Shown here: positions 27,101-33,585 of the stretch, piece by piece
How the letters are laid out: each line of letters opens with the position of its first letter
Numbering within the stretch: the first letter of the stretch is position 1
Origin: Myxococcales bacterium
GTDB lineage: Bacteria; Myxococcota; Polyangia; Nannocystales; Nannocystaceae
Direction of reading: 5' to 3'
Assembly: GCA_016793465.1 (NCBI GenBank)
Contig: JAEUJW010000026.1
Location: 1-37,840 of the forward strand
Length of the DNA: 37,840 nucleotides
Notes under the pieces: model-generated
Databases searched by the model: none
What the model saw: only the letters and a program-made list of their open reading frames with translations
What the model was told of the DNA's origin: nothing
Program-made: the position numbers and the translations under genes

Positions 27101-28444
27101 GTCGGTGACGCTACGCGGGTCGAGGGCGCCGTCGCGGTCGAGCCGCTGCTGCAGCTCGATGCCGCTCTGGGCCGGGGCCTGGCCGGTGAACAGGTAGTAG
27201 CCGAGCGCCCCGAGGCTAAACAGGTCGGTGTCGGGGCCGAGGGCGTCGGCGGCGCTGAACAGCTCGGGCGCCTGATAGGCGGCGGCGGGCTCGGAGGCGA
27301 AGCGCGAGCGGTGGACGGTCGGCGACACGTCGGCGCCGCGGCCGGCCTGAAAGTTGAAGACTCGGACCTCCGGCGGGGCCTGCGGGTCGAGCTGGCGGAC
27401 GAGCACGGCGTCGGGCGCGAGGCCTCCGTGGTAGACGACGCGGCGGTGGCAGTGGGCGAGCGCGAGGGCGACCTGCTCGAGGATCGCCACGCGGTCGGCG
27501 AAGGCCAGCGCGGGGCGCTTGCGCAGGAAGTCGGGGAGGCTCACGCCGCCCTCGAAGCGGTCGAGGACGAGGGTCGGGCCGACGGGGGCGTCGCCGACGT
27601 AGTCGTGGAGGGTGAGGACGCCAGGGTGCTCGCGCACGCTCCACAGCAGGCTGGCGTCGCGGTCGGCCTCGCGGCGCAGTTGCAGCCGGGCGTCGCGATC
27701 GGTCTGGTCGGGGACGAGGTAGGTGCGGGCGCGCCGGCGCATGGCCGGCATGTTGCGGTGGGTGGCCTCGCGGTCCTGGTAGCCGCGGCCCTCCCCGAGG
27801 GTGGCGCCGAGCTCGTGGGCGCCTACGTGGAGCTTGCCCTGGCGCGCGCGCAGGCCGATCGCGTCGAGGCCTGCCTGGATCGCGTGAGTACGAGCCGAGG
27901 TGATGCGCTCGTGGCGGTGAGAAGGTGATGATGAGGGGAACTTGTGCTGCCGCAGGGCGTCGGAGAGTTCACCGCGCTTGACGACGCACGCCTGTCCGTC
28001 GGGCGTGAGGCGCAGGTCGAGGCCGTCGGCGCTGAGGAACACGAGCGGCTGGATCCACGGCAGCCGCTCGCCCGGCCGCAGGGTGTTCTTCTTGCGCATC
28101 GCAGCCTCGAGGCGCGTGCGCAGGACCTTGGCTTTGAGGTTGAGGGCGCGCAGCGGGTGCTCGAGGTAGTGGACCCTGCCCTCGGGCGGGGTCCAGCGCC
28201 AGTCGAGCTCGTCGCCCTCGATCTTGCCGGGGTGGCTCTTGATCTCGACGAGGTAGATCGCCGACCAGCCGATGGCGATGACGTCGAGCTCGTAGAGGCT
28301 GCCGGTGCCAGGGTCGTGCAGGTCGAGCAGGGCGCGCGCGTGGAAGGGGTCCTGGTCGGGCATCTGCGCGAACAGGAATTCGATCGCCTCCCGCTCCCAG
28401 GTGAAGGGCGTGCTGCCGACGACCACGAAGCGCTTGCCGGGCAT
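24119..28444 (-). CDS. pglW: BREX Ser/Thr kinase PglW with NERD domain
   Basis: A 1441-aa protein, the first core gene of type 2 BREX. ATG 28444 overlaps the previous stop as TGATG. An N-terminal NERD-type nuclease-like domain (about 10-150) shows D54 and E67-x-K69 (VEIKS). Next is a kinase-like domain (about 235-480) that looks inactive: HGGLAPDAV replaces HRDLKPxN and FNFQ replaces DFG. A second kinase domain (about 512-780) has K541, HRDLKPAN (628-635), DFS (652-654) and VGTEPYRDP, so it is probably active. The C-terminal half contains helix-hairpin-helix-like segments (ALDRAGLTRATALLSLP) and a long helical region. In Streptomyces, PglW is a kinase needed for phage growth limitation. Confidence 0.93.
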   Translation of the reverse strand: MPGKRFVVVGSTPFTWEREAIEFLFAQMPDQDPFHARALLDLHDPGTGSLYELDVIAIGWSAIYLVEIKSHPGKIEGDELDWRWTPPEGRVHYLEHPLRALNLKAKVLRTRLEAAMRKKNTLRPGERLPWIQPLVFLSADGLDLRLTPDGQACVVKRGELSDALRQHKFPSSSPSHRHERITSARTHAIQAGLDAIGLRARQGKLHVGAHELGATLGEGRGYQDREATHRNMPAMRRRARTYLVPDQTDRDARLQLRREADRDASLLWSVREHPGVLTLHDYVGDAPVGPTLVLDRFEGGVSLPDFLRKRPALAFADRVAILEQVALALAHCHRRVVYHGGLAPDAVLVRQLDPQAPPEVRVFNFQAGRGADVSPTVHRSRFASEPAAAYQAPELFSAADALGPDTDLFSLGALGYYLFTGQAPAQSGIELQQRLDRDGALDPRSVTDTIPDLVADAIVRATRLSRGTRGDAEHGADVGAWIEAIKAGLRPHGDPSAVVSPLEAHPGDRLREDLEVVSVLGRGASACVLEVKRDGQSYALKVSLGPAQDERLQLEARTLHTLRHPRIVQLHETFALGDRQCLLLSLAGTRTLQQAIDQQGSVDLDLALRYGDDLLSALEHLEDEHIGHRDLKPANLGEGSLGKQSKRLMLFDFSLAGADPGQIDVGTEPYRDPFLPLRGRWDPGADRWSAAVVLHEMLTGVRPTWKPRGISPLAPDAVLQLAGERFDAAARDRLTAFFKQALARDLSARFPTATAMRTAWAAVAEAPRPSNRAEAPRLTDDELRAILSGLADDAPLDVLPLSVRARNALDRAGLTRATALLSLPDNRLSSIRGAGSKVRQEIDELRRLWLGLRAAPASRAFFPHFRGRDVPLDLADLPTVITQALADAGLVRLAAVAAAPEDELRTLARRHGFDLAAVHTALQARHDGADARDNPTTSQAWVDSLFTGHGREDSLYLHVRRWLGLESPQSGRLATVRDIAAAGDVTTAAVYQALGRARERTQAHPALPELCALVTGAVDDLGGVAPFLRAAEAVRARLGEPADDPAALARAAALVRWVAELQDRGECDLRIARLHEDLADAAVWVSRDPRLTELVRRLGEAADELAAREVLAAPGEAESILRDMLVGTALATLPQGRLLDLAAQASRNAACSSRLELYRRDLPADRAILHAAPILTGELRLEEVEQRVRARYPDGEPMPPRPDLDALLAPLGLQWAGDRYRRRGDEARSSLHTRASAPSRRPTAQQGEPPARTPEASRSRAFETRLAAAVRDREPLLLAVSPFFADLAAAELSRVLQRPAVALDRLLLAALDDVARAYEIDPSVLRETDLAGPSGPEWPNLCRVAAEAAERVAAELFPARAPLLLTRPGLVARWQLTGLLQRMIQSTREPGAAALFFLIPCNRAYFIEDALPVPGLPASQRLQVPDPWLLNEGRRAASEHP

Positions 28445-29211
28445 CAGGGCTCCGCGTCTCCAGAGGTGATCCGCTCGTAGTTCGGGTGTTCGCTCGGTGG
28501 CGGGGCGGCGCGCAGGAGCCGGGTCCGCGCGGGCTGATCCAGCAGGGCGGCGGCGAGCGCCGCGAGCTGGCGGGCGAATGAGCGTTGCCGCTGCTGGCGG
28601 GGGCCGGCATCGTCCGCGAGCGGCGGCTCGGCGACGACGAGGACCTGCGTGTGCCAGACGGCGTCGGGACTGGTAGCGAAGGCCTGGATCGCCGACGCGG
28701 TCGCGCCGGCGCCGCGGAGCAGCCAGCGCGTGCCTGGCCGCGGCGGCGAGAGCGGATGCGTGGAGAGCGGGATTTCCCAGATCGCGGCGAGACAGCGCAG
28801 GAGTTCCGGGATGTCCGCTGGAGCAGGCGCGCCCATGACCTGCTTCCACAGCGCGGTGCCGTCGATCGACGGTCGCCGCTCGGCTTCGCCGCTCGGCTGG
28901 ACCTCGGGGTCCCACTCGGCGCCGAAGGAGTCGTCCTCGGCGACCTCGGGGAGATCGAAGACGGTGCGCGCGCCGAACGCACCGGGCCATTGGGCGTCGG
29001 CATCGCGCAAGAGGAGGTCGATCCGATCGAGGTCGGTCAGGATGCGCAGGCGCCCGGGCGCCCGATCCTCGGGGTCGTCGCCGGCGAAGCTCTTCCACCG
29101 CGCGTCGGCGTCCTTGCCGAAGCGGCGACCGTTCGTGCGCGCGTCAAGGAAGCGCAGGGCCGTCAGCGCGGTCAGATAGTAGGACCGGGTGAGGCTCGGG
29201 TCCGGGCGCAT
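28444..29211 (-). CDS. Unrecognised 255-aa protein leading the BREX operon
   Basis: I do not recognise this 255-aa protein. ATG 29211 is chosen because a -10-like TATGCT lies 9 nt upstream and because coding character drops before it; the frame stays open upstream to 29835, and an ATG at 29481 has a ribosome site (GAGG, 6 nt). The N-terminus (LTRSYYLTALTALRFLDARTNGRRF) is helical. The middle is acidic (VFDLPEVAEDDSFGAEWDPEV), and the C-terminal part has a beta-rich segment (AVWHTQVLVVAEPPL) and a long helix. No catalytic motif is visible. The overlap with pglW means it is made together with BREX, so it may be an accessory or regulatory part of this branch of type 2 systems. Confidence 0.75.
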   Translation of the reverse strand: MRPDPSLTRSYYLTALTALRFLDARTNGRRFGKDADARWKSFAGDDPEDRAPGRLRILTDLDRIDLLLRDADAQWPGAFGARTVFDLPEVAEDDSFGAEWDPEVQPSGEAERRPSIDGTALWKQVMGAPAPADIPELLRCLAAIWEIPLSTHPLSPPRPGTRWLLRGAGATASAIQAFATSPDAVWHTQVLVVAEPPLADDAGPRQQRQRSFARQLAALAAALLDQPARTRLLRAAPPPSEHPNYERITSGDAEP

Positions 29212-29220
29212 GAGCGCGGG

Positions 29221-29226
29221 AGCATA
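29221..29226 (-). promoter_or_regulatory. -10-like box of the BREX operon
   Basis: On the minus strand TATGCT ends 9 nt before ATG 29211. If used, the transcript would begin within a few bases of the start codon, giving a leaderless message. TTCATC, 18 nt upstream, is only a poor -35. The support is limited to the match and its position. Confidence 0.3.
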
Positions 29227-29284
29227 CCACCCGTGTCGTCTGCGGATGAAGGGCCGAGCACAACTTCGCCCTGGCGGACAGACG

Positions 29285-29301
29285 GTTCGGGAACTCTGTT
29301 C
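29285..29301. promoter_or_regulatory. Overlapping GTTC/GAAC inverted repeats
   Basis: GTTC (29285-29288), GAAC (29291-29294) and GTTC (29298-29301) form two overlapping inverted repeats with 2- and 3-nt spacers. This resembles the half-sites of LexA boxes of the GAAC-N4-GTTC type but with the wrong spacing. It lies 74 nt upstream of the first BREX-side gene, so it is an operator candidate only. Confidence 0.3.
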
Positions 29302-29379
29302 GAGAGCTGCTGACCGCCGGTTCCGGACCCTGTCGCCGCAAGTTCGGCCCGGCGGGCCAGCGACGTGCGGCACGAAACG

Positions 29380-29481
29380 GCTTCTGATCTCGGCGTCGTC
29401 GTCGAGGGCGACGCCCAACACGACGGCTCCAACCCACACACGCTCGACGGCGTGCTTCAGCTCGTCGAAGTGGGGCGTCAT
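29380..29481 (-). pseudogene. Coding-like gene remnant before the BREX operon
   Basis: From ATG 29481 (GAGG, 6-nt spacing) about 34 codons read MTPHFDELKHAVERVWVG followed by a hydrophobic and acidic stretch, with strongly GC-rich third positions. After about 29380 the codon pattern breaks down, although the frame stays open into the 255-aa gene. It is either the 5' remnant of a lost gene or a real N-terminal extension of the next gene, which would then be 345 aa. Confidence 0.35.
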
Positions 29482-29600
29482 CGCCAACCTCAGCTTCTTC
29501 GACGCACTCGCCCCAGCCGCCTCGTCGTCTGCGCGAGATGCTCCCGCGACGCGGCCGCGGTTTCGACCTCGCGTCGTCGCAGCCAGACTGCACGGAACGA

Positions 29601-29622
29601 TTGGCAGGTGTGAAAAAACACA
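29601..29622 (+). promoter_or_regulatory. -35-like box with A-rich palindrome before CBASS
   Basis: TTGGCA (29601-29606) matches the -35 consensus at five of six bases. Just after it, TGTG-AAAAAA-CACA (29609-29622) is a perfect inverted repeat around six A. A good -10 is not visible at the right distance. It lies 65-86 nt before the CD-NTase start and could be its promoter or operator. Confidence 0.35.
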
Positions 29623-29686
29623 TGTCACCCTGGACTCCCCCACTGATCGTGAACAGGAGGGCGCGGCACCACTTGGGCGAGAAACC

Positions 29687-30679
29687 ATGACGCTACTGCA
29701 GTCCGAGTTCCGTGAGTTCGACAAGGCGATCCGCCTCGGGTGGAAGGACGAGCAGGCGATCCTGCGAGACAAGCGGGATACGATCCTCGAGAGGATCCGC
29801 GAGCGCATCGACGGCCCGAGCTTCTCGGCGTTCAACCAGGGCAGCTACGAGATCGGCACTGGCGTCAAGCCCGTGGACGGGGACCATGACATCGACGTCG
29901 GGCTTCGGTTCAACACGACCAAGGAGGAGTGGCCGGACCCCGTGAAGCTGAAGGAGCGGGTGGCCGAGGCGCTGTCGGGTTACGACGTCAAGCTTCGCCG
30001 TCCATGCGTGACCGTCCAGTACAGCCGGAACAAGGAGCCGAAGTACCACGTCGACCTGAACGTGTACGTGCCGGTACCAGGCGACGCGACGATGCTCTAT
30101 CTCGCCATCGGCAAGGTCGGTGACGCGGCTTCGCTGAAGGACTGGCGGTACACCGACCCGCTGGCCCTGAGCCGCGCCATCGACGAAAAATTCACCGGCG
30201 ACGACCGCGATCAGTTTCGCCGCGTGGTCCGGTACCTCAAGCGGTGGAAGGATCTCGCGTTCTCTCGCGAGGGCAACGCGGCCCCCAAGGGGATCGGGCT
30301 CACGGCCGCCGCCCTGAAGTGGTTCTCGGTGGCGAAGGAGCTCGACCGGGTGGCGAACGTGGAACACTACGCTGATCTGTCGGCGCTCTCGGGGCTGGTA
30401 GCCTCGATGCGGGCCAACGCGTTCCCTCGGCTCGTGGTCACGTTGCCCGTCCCGCCGCACGACGATCTGTTCCGCAGGATGAACGACGAGCAGATGAAGG
30501 TGTTCCGGTCCAAGCTCGGCGCGCTCGACGACGGGTTGCGCTCCGCCCTGGGCGACGCCGACGACGCGTCGACGAGCTCAACTCTCCGCAATTACCTGGG
30601 CGAGGACTTCCCCGAGGTAAAGAAGTCGGCGGCGCGCCGTGTCGGCGCCGCGATCGTTTCGTCGGGCGCGGCGGGGTGA
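29687..30679 (+). CDS. CBASS CD-NTase (cyclic oligonucleotide synthase)
   Basis: A 330-aa nucleotidyltransferase of the cGAS/DncV-like family, which on phage infection makes a cyclic di- or oligonucleotide messenger from NTPs. ATG 29687 is used; the ribosome site is weak (GCGAGA). The active site is complete: GS at 52-53, the metal pair D68-x-D70 in GDHDIDVGL, and the third Asp D123 in YHVDLNVY. Residues about 150-300 form the helical OAS-like lobe. The protein ends ...SSGAAG; type II CBASS synthases end in a residue that Cap2 joins to a target, and a free C-terminal Gly fits this. Its stop overlaps the Cap2 start by 1 nt. The clade and product cannot be read from sequence by eye; the nearby SAVED protein suggests a cyclic tri- or larger oligonucleotide. 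Confidence 0.93.
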   Translation: MTLLQSEFREFDKAIRLGWKDEQAILRDKRDTILERIRERIDGPSFSAFNQGSYEIGTGVKPVDGDHDIDVGLRFNTTKEEWPDPVKLKERVAEALSGYDVKLRRPCVTVQYSRNKEPKYHVDLNVYVPVPGDATMLYLAIGKVGDAASLKDWRYTDPLALSRAIDEKFTGDDRDQFRRVVRYLKRWKDLAFSREGNAAPKGIGLTAAALKWFSVAKELDRVANVEHYADLSALSGLVASMRANAFPRLVVTLPVPPHDDLFRRMNDEQMKVFRSKLGALDDGLRSALGDADDASTSSTLRNYLGEDFPEVKKSAARRVGAAIVSSGAAG

Positions 30680-32463
30680 TGTCGCCGCTCGAGCTCAACA
30701 ACCTCATCGAGCAGCTCTGCGCGGCAGAGTTGCTCGCCCAAGCACGCCCGATGCCGACCACCGTGCTTAATGAGCCATGGGCGGCGGGCCTTGCGGCGGC
30801 CATCGAGGGCGTGGCGAGAGTGGATGACCGCGAGCTCAGGCTGCGCGTGGGCTTCACGCTCGGGTTCCCCTCGCAGCTTCCGCGGATCTATGTCCTCGAC
30901 ACCGACCTGCCGCGGCGAGTTCCGCATGTCGGCCAGCACGGGTGGGTCTGCTTCCAAGAGCCGGAGGGCCTGCTCCTGGACCGCCATCGTCCCGTCGACG
31001 TCGCGCGGGAGGCCGTGGCACGAGCTATCGACACGCTTCGTCGCGGCCTGTCCGGGGACAACCACGCCGATTTCATCGAGGAGCTCGCACTGCACTGGCC
31101 GGGTGCGCCAGAAGGCTTCGTCTTCTTCAACGCGGGTGACGAGACCCAGGATGTCTTCCGCGTGCTGCTGCCAGCCACCCTGGCGTTCGGGTTCGTCCGT
31201 AATCGGGATCAGGCCCTTGCGCAGGCCCGACCGCCCGGGCTGGCCGGGCCGATGCTCGCAGGCGTAGTCGACACGCTCATCACGACGTCGTGGTTGCGGG
31301 GACTTTACATCCCGCTATCGAATGTGCCCCGCCCGATCGACCCGTTTCCCGTCGGCCCCTGGACCCCGACCCAGGTCGCACGGTTCGTCCGCGAGAACCT
31401 CTCGGACGTCGAGAGCCAGCGTCTGGACCATCGGATCCGCGGCATGAAGAAGCCGACGACGTTCGTGATCGTCCGCGTGCCGAGGCCCCGTGGTGGCGAT
31501 CACCTCGTCGGCGTCGAGTACACGAACATCCGCGGGGCCCATCCGCTGGCGCGCAACCCCGGCCTCGCCGATCTCCGCCAGTTCCAGGTCCTACGCCAGG
31601 ACCCCGGTTACCTCGTCCCGCGCGGTGGTGGGGCAGAGGCGCTGCAGGGTAAGCGCGTCCTGTTGATCGGTTGCGGCGCGATAGGTGGCCACCTGGCGCT
31701 CGAGCTCGTTCGCTGCGGCGTAGGGCACATGACGCTGGTAGACCCCGACGTTCTCCGCCCCGAGAATCAACACCGCCACGTCCTCGGCGCCCCACCATTG
31801 GGTGTGCGCCCGAGCAAGTCAGTCCTGCTCGCCACTGAGATCCACCAGCGGTACCCCGGCGTCCACGCCACGGGTCTGTGCGCAGCGATCGGGGACGCGC
31901 TCGCCTGCGGAGCGGTCAAGCCTGCGGAGTACGACCTCATCCTGTCGGCGACCGGCGAGCACAACGTTGAGCGCGCTCTCCACGAGCACTTGTCCCGCAC
32001 CGCGGGGCGTCCGTCCATGTTGTTCACCTGGCTCGAACCGCTCGGCATCGGCGGCCATGCATTCGCCCAGCCGGCGACGCGGGCCCCGGCTCGACCGCGC
32101 GGCTGCTTCGAGTGCCTGTTCACGCCACACCGGGCAGATTCCACGCCGGCGCTCGCCAACCGCGCAGCCTTCGCCGCTCCTGGTCAGGTCTTCACCCGGG
32201 AACTCGCAGGGTGCGGCAACGCCTTCACCCCGTACAGCTCCCTCGACGCGCTTCGCACCGCCGGGGTGGCTGCACGTCTCGCCATCGACGTCATGCTCGG
32301 CCATGTGGATGCCGCGCTGTTGCGGTCATGGAAGGGGACCGCCGAGGCGTTCAACGCCGCCGGACTTCGAACGTCGCCGCGTTATGACCTCGCCGCTGAT
32401 GTGCTGGAGCGCGGCCTTCACGACATCGCGGTGCCCGGCTGCCCAGTGTGCGGCGCTGCGTGA
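30679..32463 (+). CDS. cap2: Cap2-like E2-E1 ubiquitin-transfer protein
   Basis: A 594-aa fusion of an E2-like and an E1-like (ThiF-family) domain. It is expected to activate the C-terminus of the CD-NTase with ATP and attach it to a target, which primes messenger synthesis. ATG 30679 overlaps the CD-NTase stop; a GTG at 30676 is the alternative. The E2 part (about 1-125) has a likely catalytic C91 in HGWVCFQ. A linker region follows (125-315). The E1 part has the nucleotide loop GCGAIGG (331-337), VDPDVL and the ENQHRH motif, a likely catalytic C512 in AGCGNAFTPYS, and zinc pairs C476/C479 and C588/C591. All key residues are present. No Cap3-like JAB peptidase follows; the next gene is on the opposite strand 8 nt away. 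Confidence 0.92.
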   Translation: MSPLELNNLIEQLCAAELLAQARPMPTTVLNEPWAAGLAAAIEGVARVDDRELRLRVGFTLGFPSQLPRIYVLDTDLPRRVPHVGQHGWVCFQEPEGLLLDRHRPVDVAREAVARAIDTLRRGLSGDNHADFIEELALHWPGAPEGFVFFNAGDETQDVFRVLLPATLAFGFVRNRDQALAQARPPGLAGPMLAGVVDTLITTSWLRGLYIPLSNVPRPIDPFPVGPWTPTQVARFVRENLSDVESQRLDHRIRGMKKPTTFVIVRVPRPRGGDHLVGVEYTNIRGAHPLARNPGLADLRQFQVLRQDPGYLVPRGGGAEALQGKRVLLIGCGAIGGHLALELVRCGVGHMTLVDPDVLRPENQHRHVLGAPPLGVRPSKSVLLATEIHQRYPGVHATGLCAAIGDALACGAVKPAEYDLILSATGEHNVERALHEHLSRTAGRPSMLFTWLEPLGIGGHAFAQPATRAPARPRGCFECLFTPHRADSTPALANRAAFAAPGQVFTRELAGCGNAFTPYSSLDALRTAGVAARLAIDVMLGHVDAALLRSWKGTAEAFNAAGLRTSPRYDLAADVLERGLHDIAVPGCPVCGAA

Positions 32464-32471
32464 GCGCAGCG

Positions 32472-33524
32472 TCAGGGACGCAGCTCGAGCGCCCGGACGT
32501 AGCGTCGCTCGTGGAGCTGATAGGCCACTACGACGGGGTCGGCGCTGTGCAGCAGCTTCCTCCCGCAGTCGACAGCCACGGCCACAGGTGCCGCGGCGAA
32601 CACGTGGACGCGCTCGACCTCCGGGTGCGCAGCCTCGATCCGCGCGAGGAGTCGCCGGTAGTGCCGCCCGAACTCCTCGAGCTGCTCCGGGCTGCGGACA
32701 GCGTCGTAGCGCGGCTCGGCCAGCGTAATCTCGTATGCCGCGTAGGTGACCGTCGACAGCGCCGCCTGGACGCGCTCCGGCCTGACCGGGGCGCTCGCGG
32801 AGACCAGGACAGCGACCTCGCGAGCGACGGGCGCATCGGCGACGACCCGCGTCTGCCAGGTATCGAGCGCGGGCTCGTGGTTCTGCCAGCACCACGTCGA
32901 TGGTTCGCGGAGGCGCTGATGCACCCGTGTCTCGACCGTCTCCGACAGCGCATATCCGAGGGTCATCAGCCAGGGGATCGGCGCCAGGCCGAACACCGAG
33001 ACGTGGTGAGCCGGCGAGGGGAGCACGGTCGTCCGGAGGTACTCTTGAACGGAGGTCTCGATCCGTGCCTGCCCTGCGAGCCAGTTCGACGGGTCGCCGG
33101 TCAACGGCTCGAGATCATGTAGATTCATGCGCAAGCGACCGATCTCTCGGGTTGCACCAAGCGCGGCGCGGACCTGCCCGTCGTCTATAGCCGACACCTG
33201 CCCAGCGATCGCCGCAACCAGCAGGACCACGTGCGTCTCCGCGATCACCTCGGCGCGACGGATCAGCCATGTGCGCTCGACCGCATCAATGTCGGCGGCC
33301 CTCCGAGGACGTACCTGGCGGAGGCGCCCGAAGAAGTCTGCATCGATCAGCCCATGGCGACGGAGCAGATCGACGGCCTGGTAAGCGCCGTCGAGAGGAA
33401 CTGTCGTCGAGGGGAACGATCGCACCAGCTCATCGCCATCGGGCCCGAAGTGAAGGAACTGTTTAAGCTGGTCGGGAGTGAACAGGGCGACGAGCAGATG
33501 GGTGAGCTGTTCGACCGTGGACAT
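32472..33524 (-). CDS. EAD-SAVED protein, likely CBASS messenger receptor
   Basis: A 350-aa protein starting at ATG 33524. Residues 4-83 (LLVALFTPDQLKQFLHFG to RRAADIDAV) are an effector-associated, death-like adaptor domain. Residues about 155-345 are a SAVED domain, with the two typical halves VSVFGLAPIPWLMTLGYAL followed by W-C-W, and VHVFAAAPVAVAVDCGRKL followed by VVVAYQLHERRYVRALEL. SAVED domains bind cyclic oligonucleotides made by CD-NTases. No nuclease, TM or peptidase domain is fused, so output should pass through the EAD or the upstream nuclease gene (61-nt gap). It lies convergent to the CBASS pair with an 8-nt gap. The EAD matches that of the extra BREX gene at 10825-12051. Confidence 0.88.
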   Translation of the reverse strand: MSTVEQLTHLLVALFTPDQLKQFLHFGPDGDELVRSFPSTTVPLDGAYQAVDLLRRHGLIDADFFGRLRQVRPRRAADIDAVERTWLIRRAEVIAETHVVLLVAAIAGQVSAIDDGQVRAALGATREIGRLRMNLHDLEPLTGDPSNWLAGQARIETSVQEYLRTTVLPSPAHHVSVFGLAPIPWLMTLGYALSETVETRVHQRLREPSTWCWQNHEPALDTWQTRVVADAPVAREVAVLVSASAPVRPERVQAALSTVTYAAYEITLAEPRYDAVRSPEQLEEFGRHYRRLLARIEAAHPEVERVHVFAAAPVAVAVDCGRKLLHSADPVVVAYQLHERRYVRALELRP

Positions 33525-33585
33525 GTCCTCGGTGAATCTATCGCACCTGGACGCGCCAGAGGAGCAGCGGCGTCCCCGGCGCTGC

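Larger units (their letters stand above)
29212..29686. other. Divergent control region between BREX and CBASS
   Basis: This 475-bp region separates the BREX operon (minus) from the CBASS pair (plus). It holds a cluster of GTTC/GAAC half-sites at 29285-29301 (GTTC-GG-GAAC-TCT-GTTC), a coding-like fragment at 29380-29481, and a TTGGCA plus palindrome at 29601-29622. No complete gene is supported. Confidence 0.5.

Noticed and set aside
24098..27928. Very long plus-strand open frame opposite pglW
   Set aside because: Same reason: low-complexity antisense product of high GC; pglW is the real gene.
28445..29098. N-terminal extension of pglW
   Set aside because: It would overlap the 255-aa gene with Arg-rich sequence; ATG 28444 overlaps that gene's stop and begins the NERD domain.
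29291..29301. LexA box
   Set aside because: The half-sites fit GAAC and GTTC, but the spacer is 3 instead of 4, so it is listed only as an inverted repeat.
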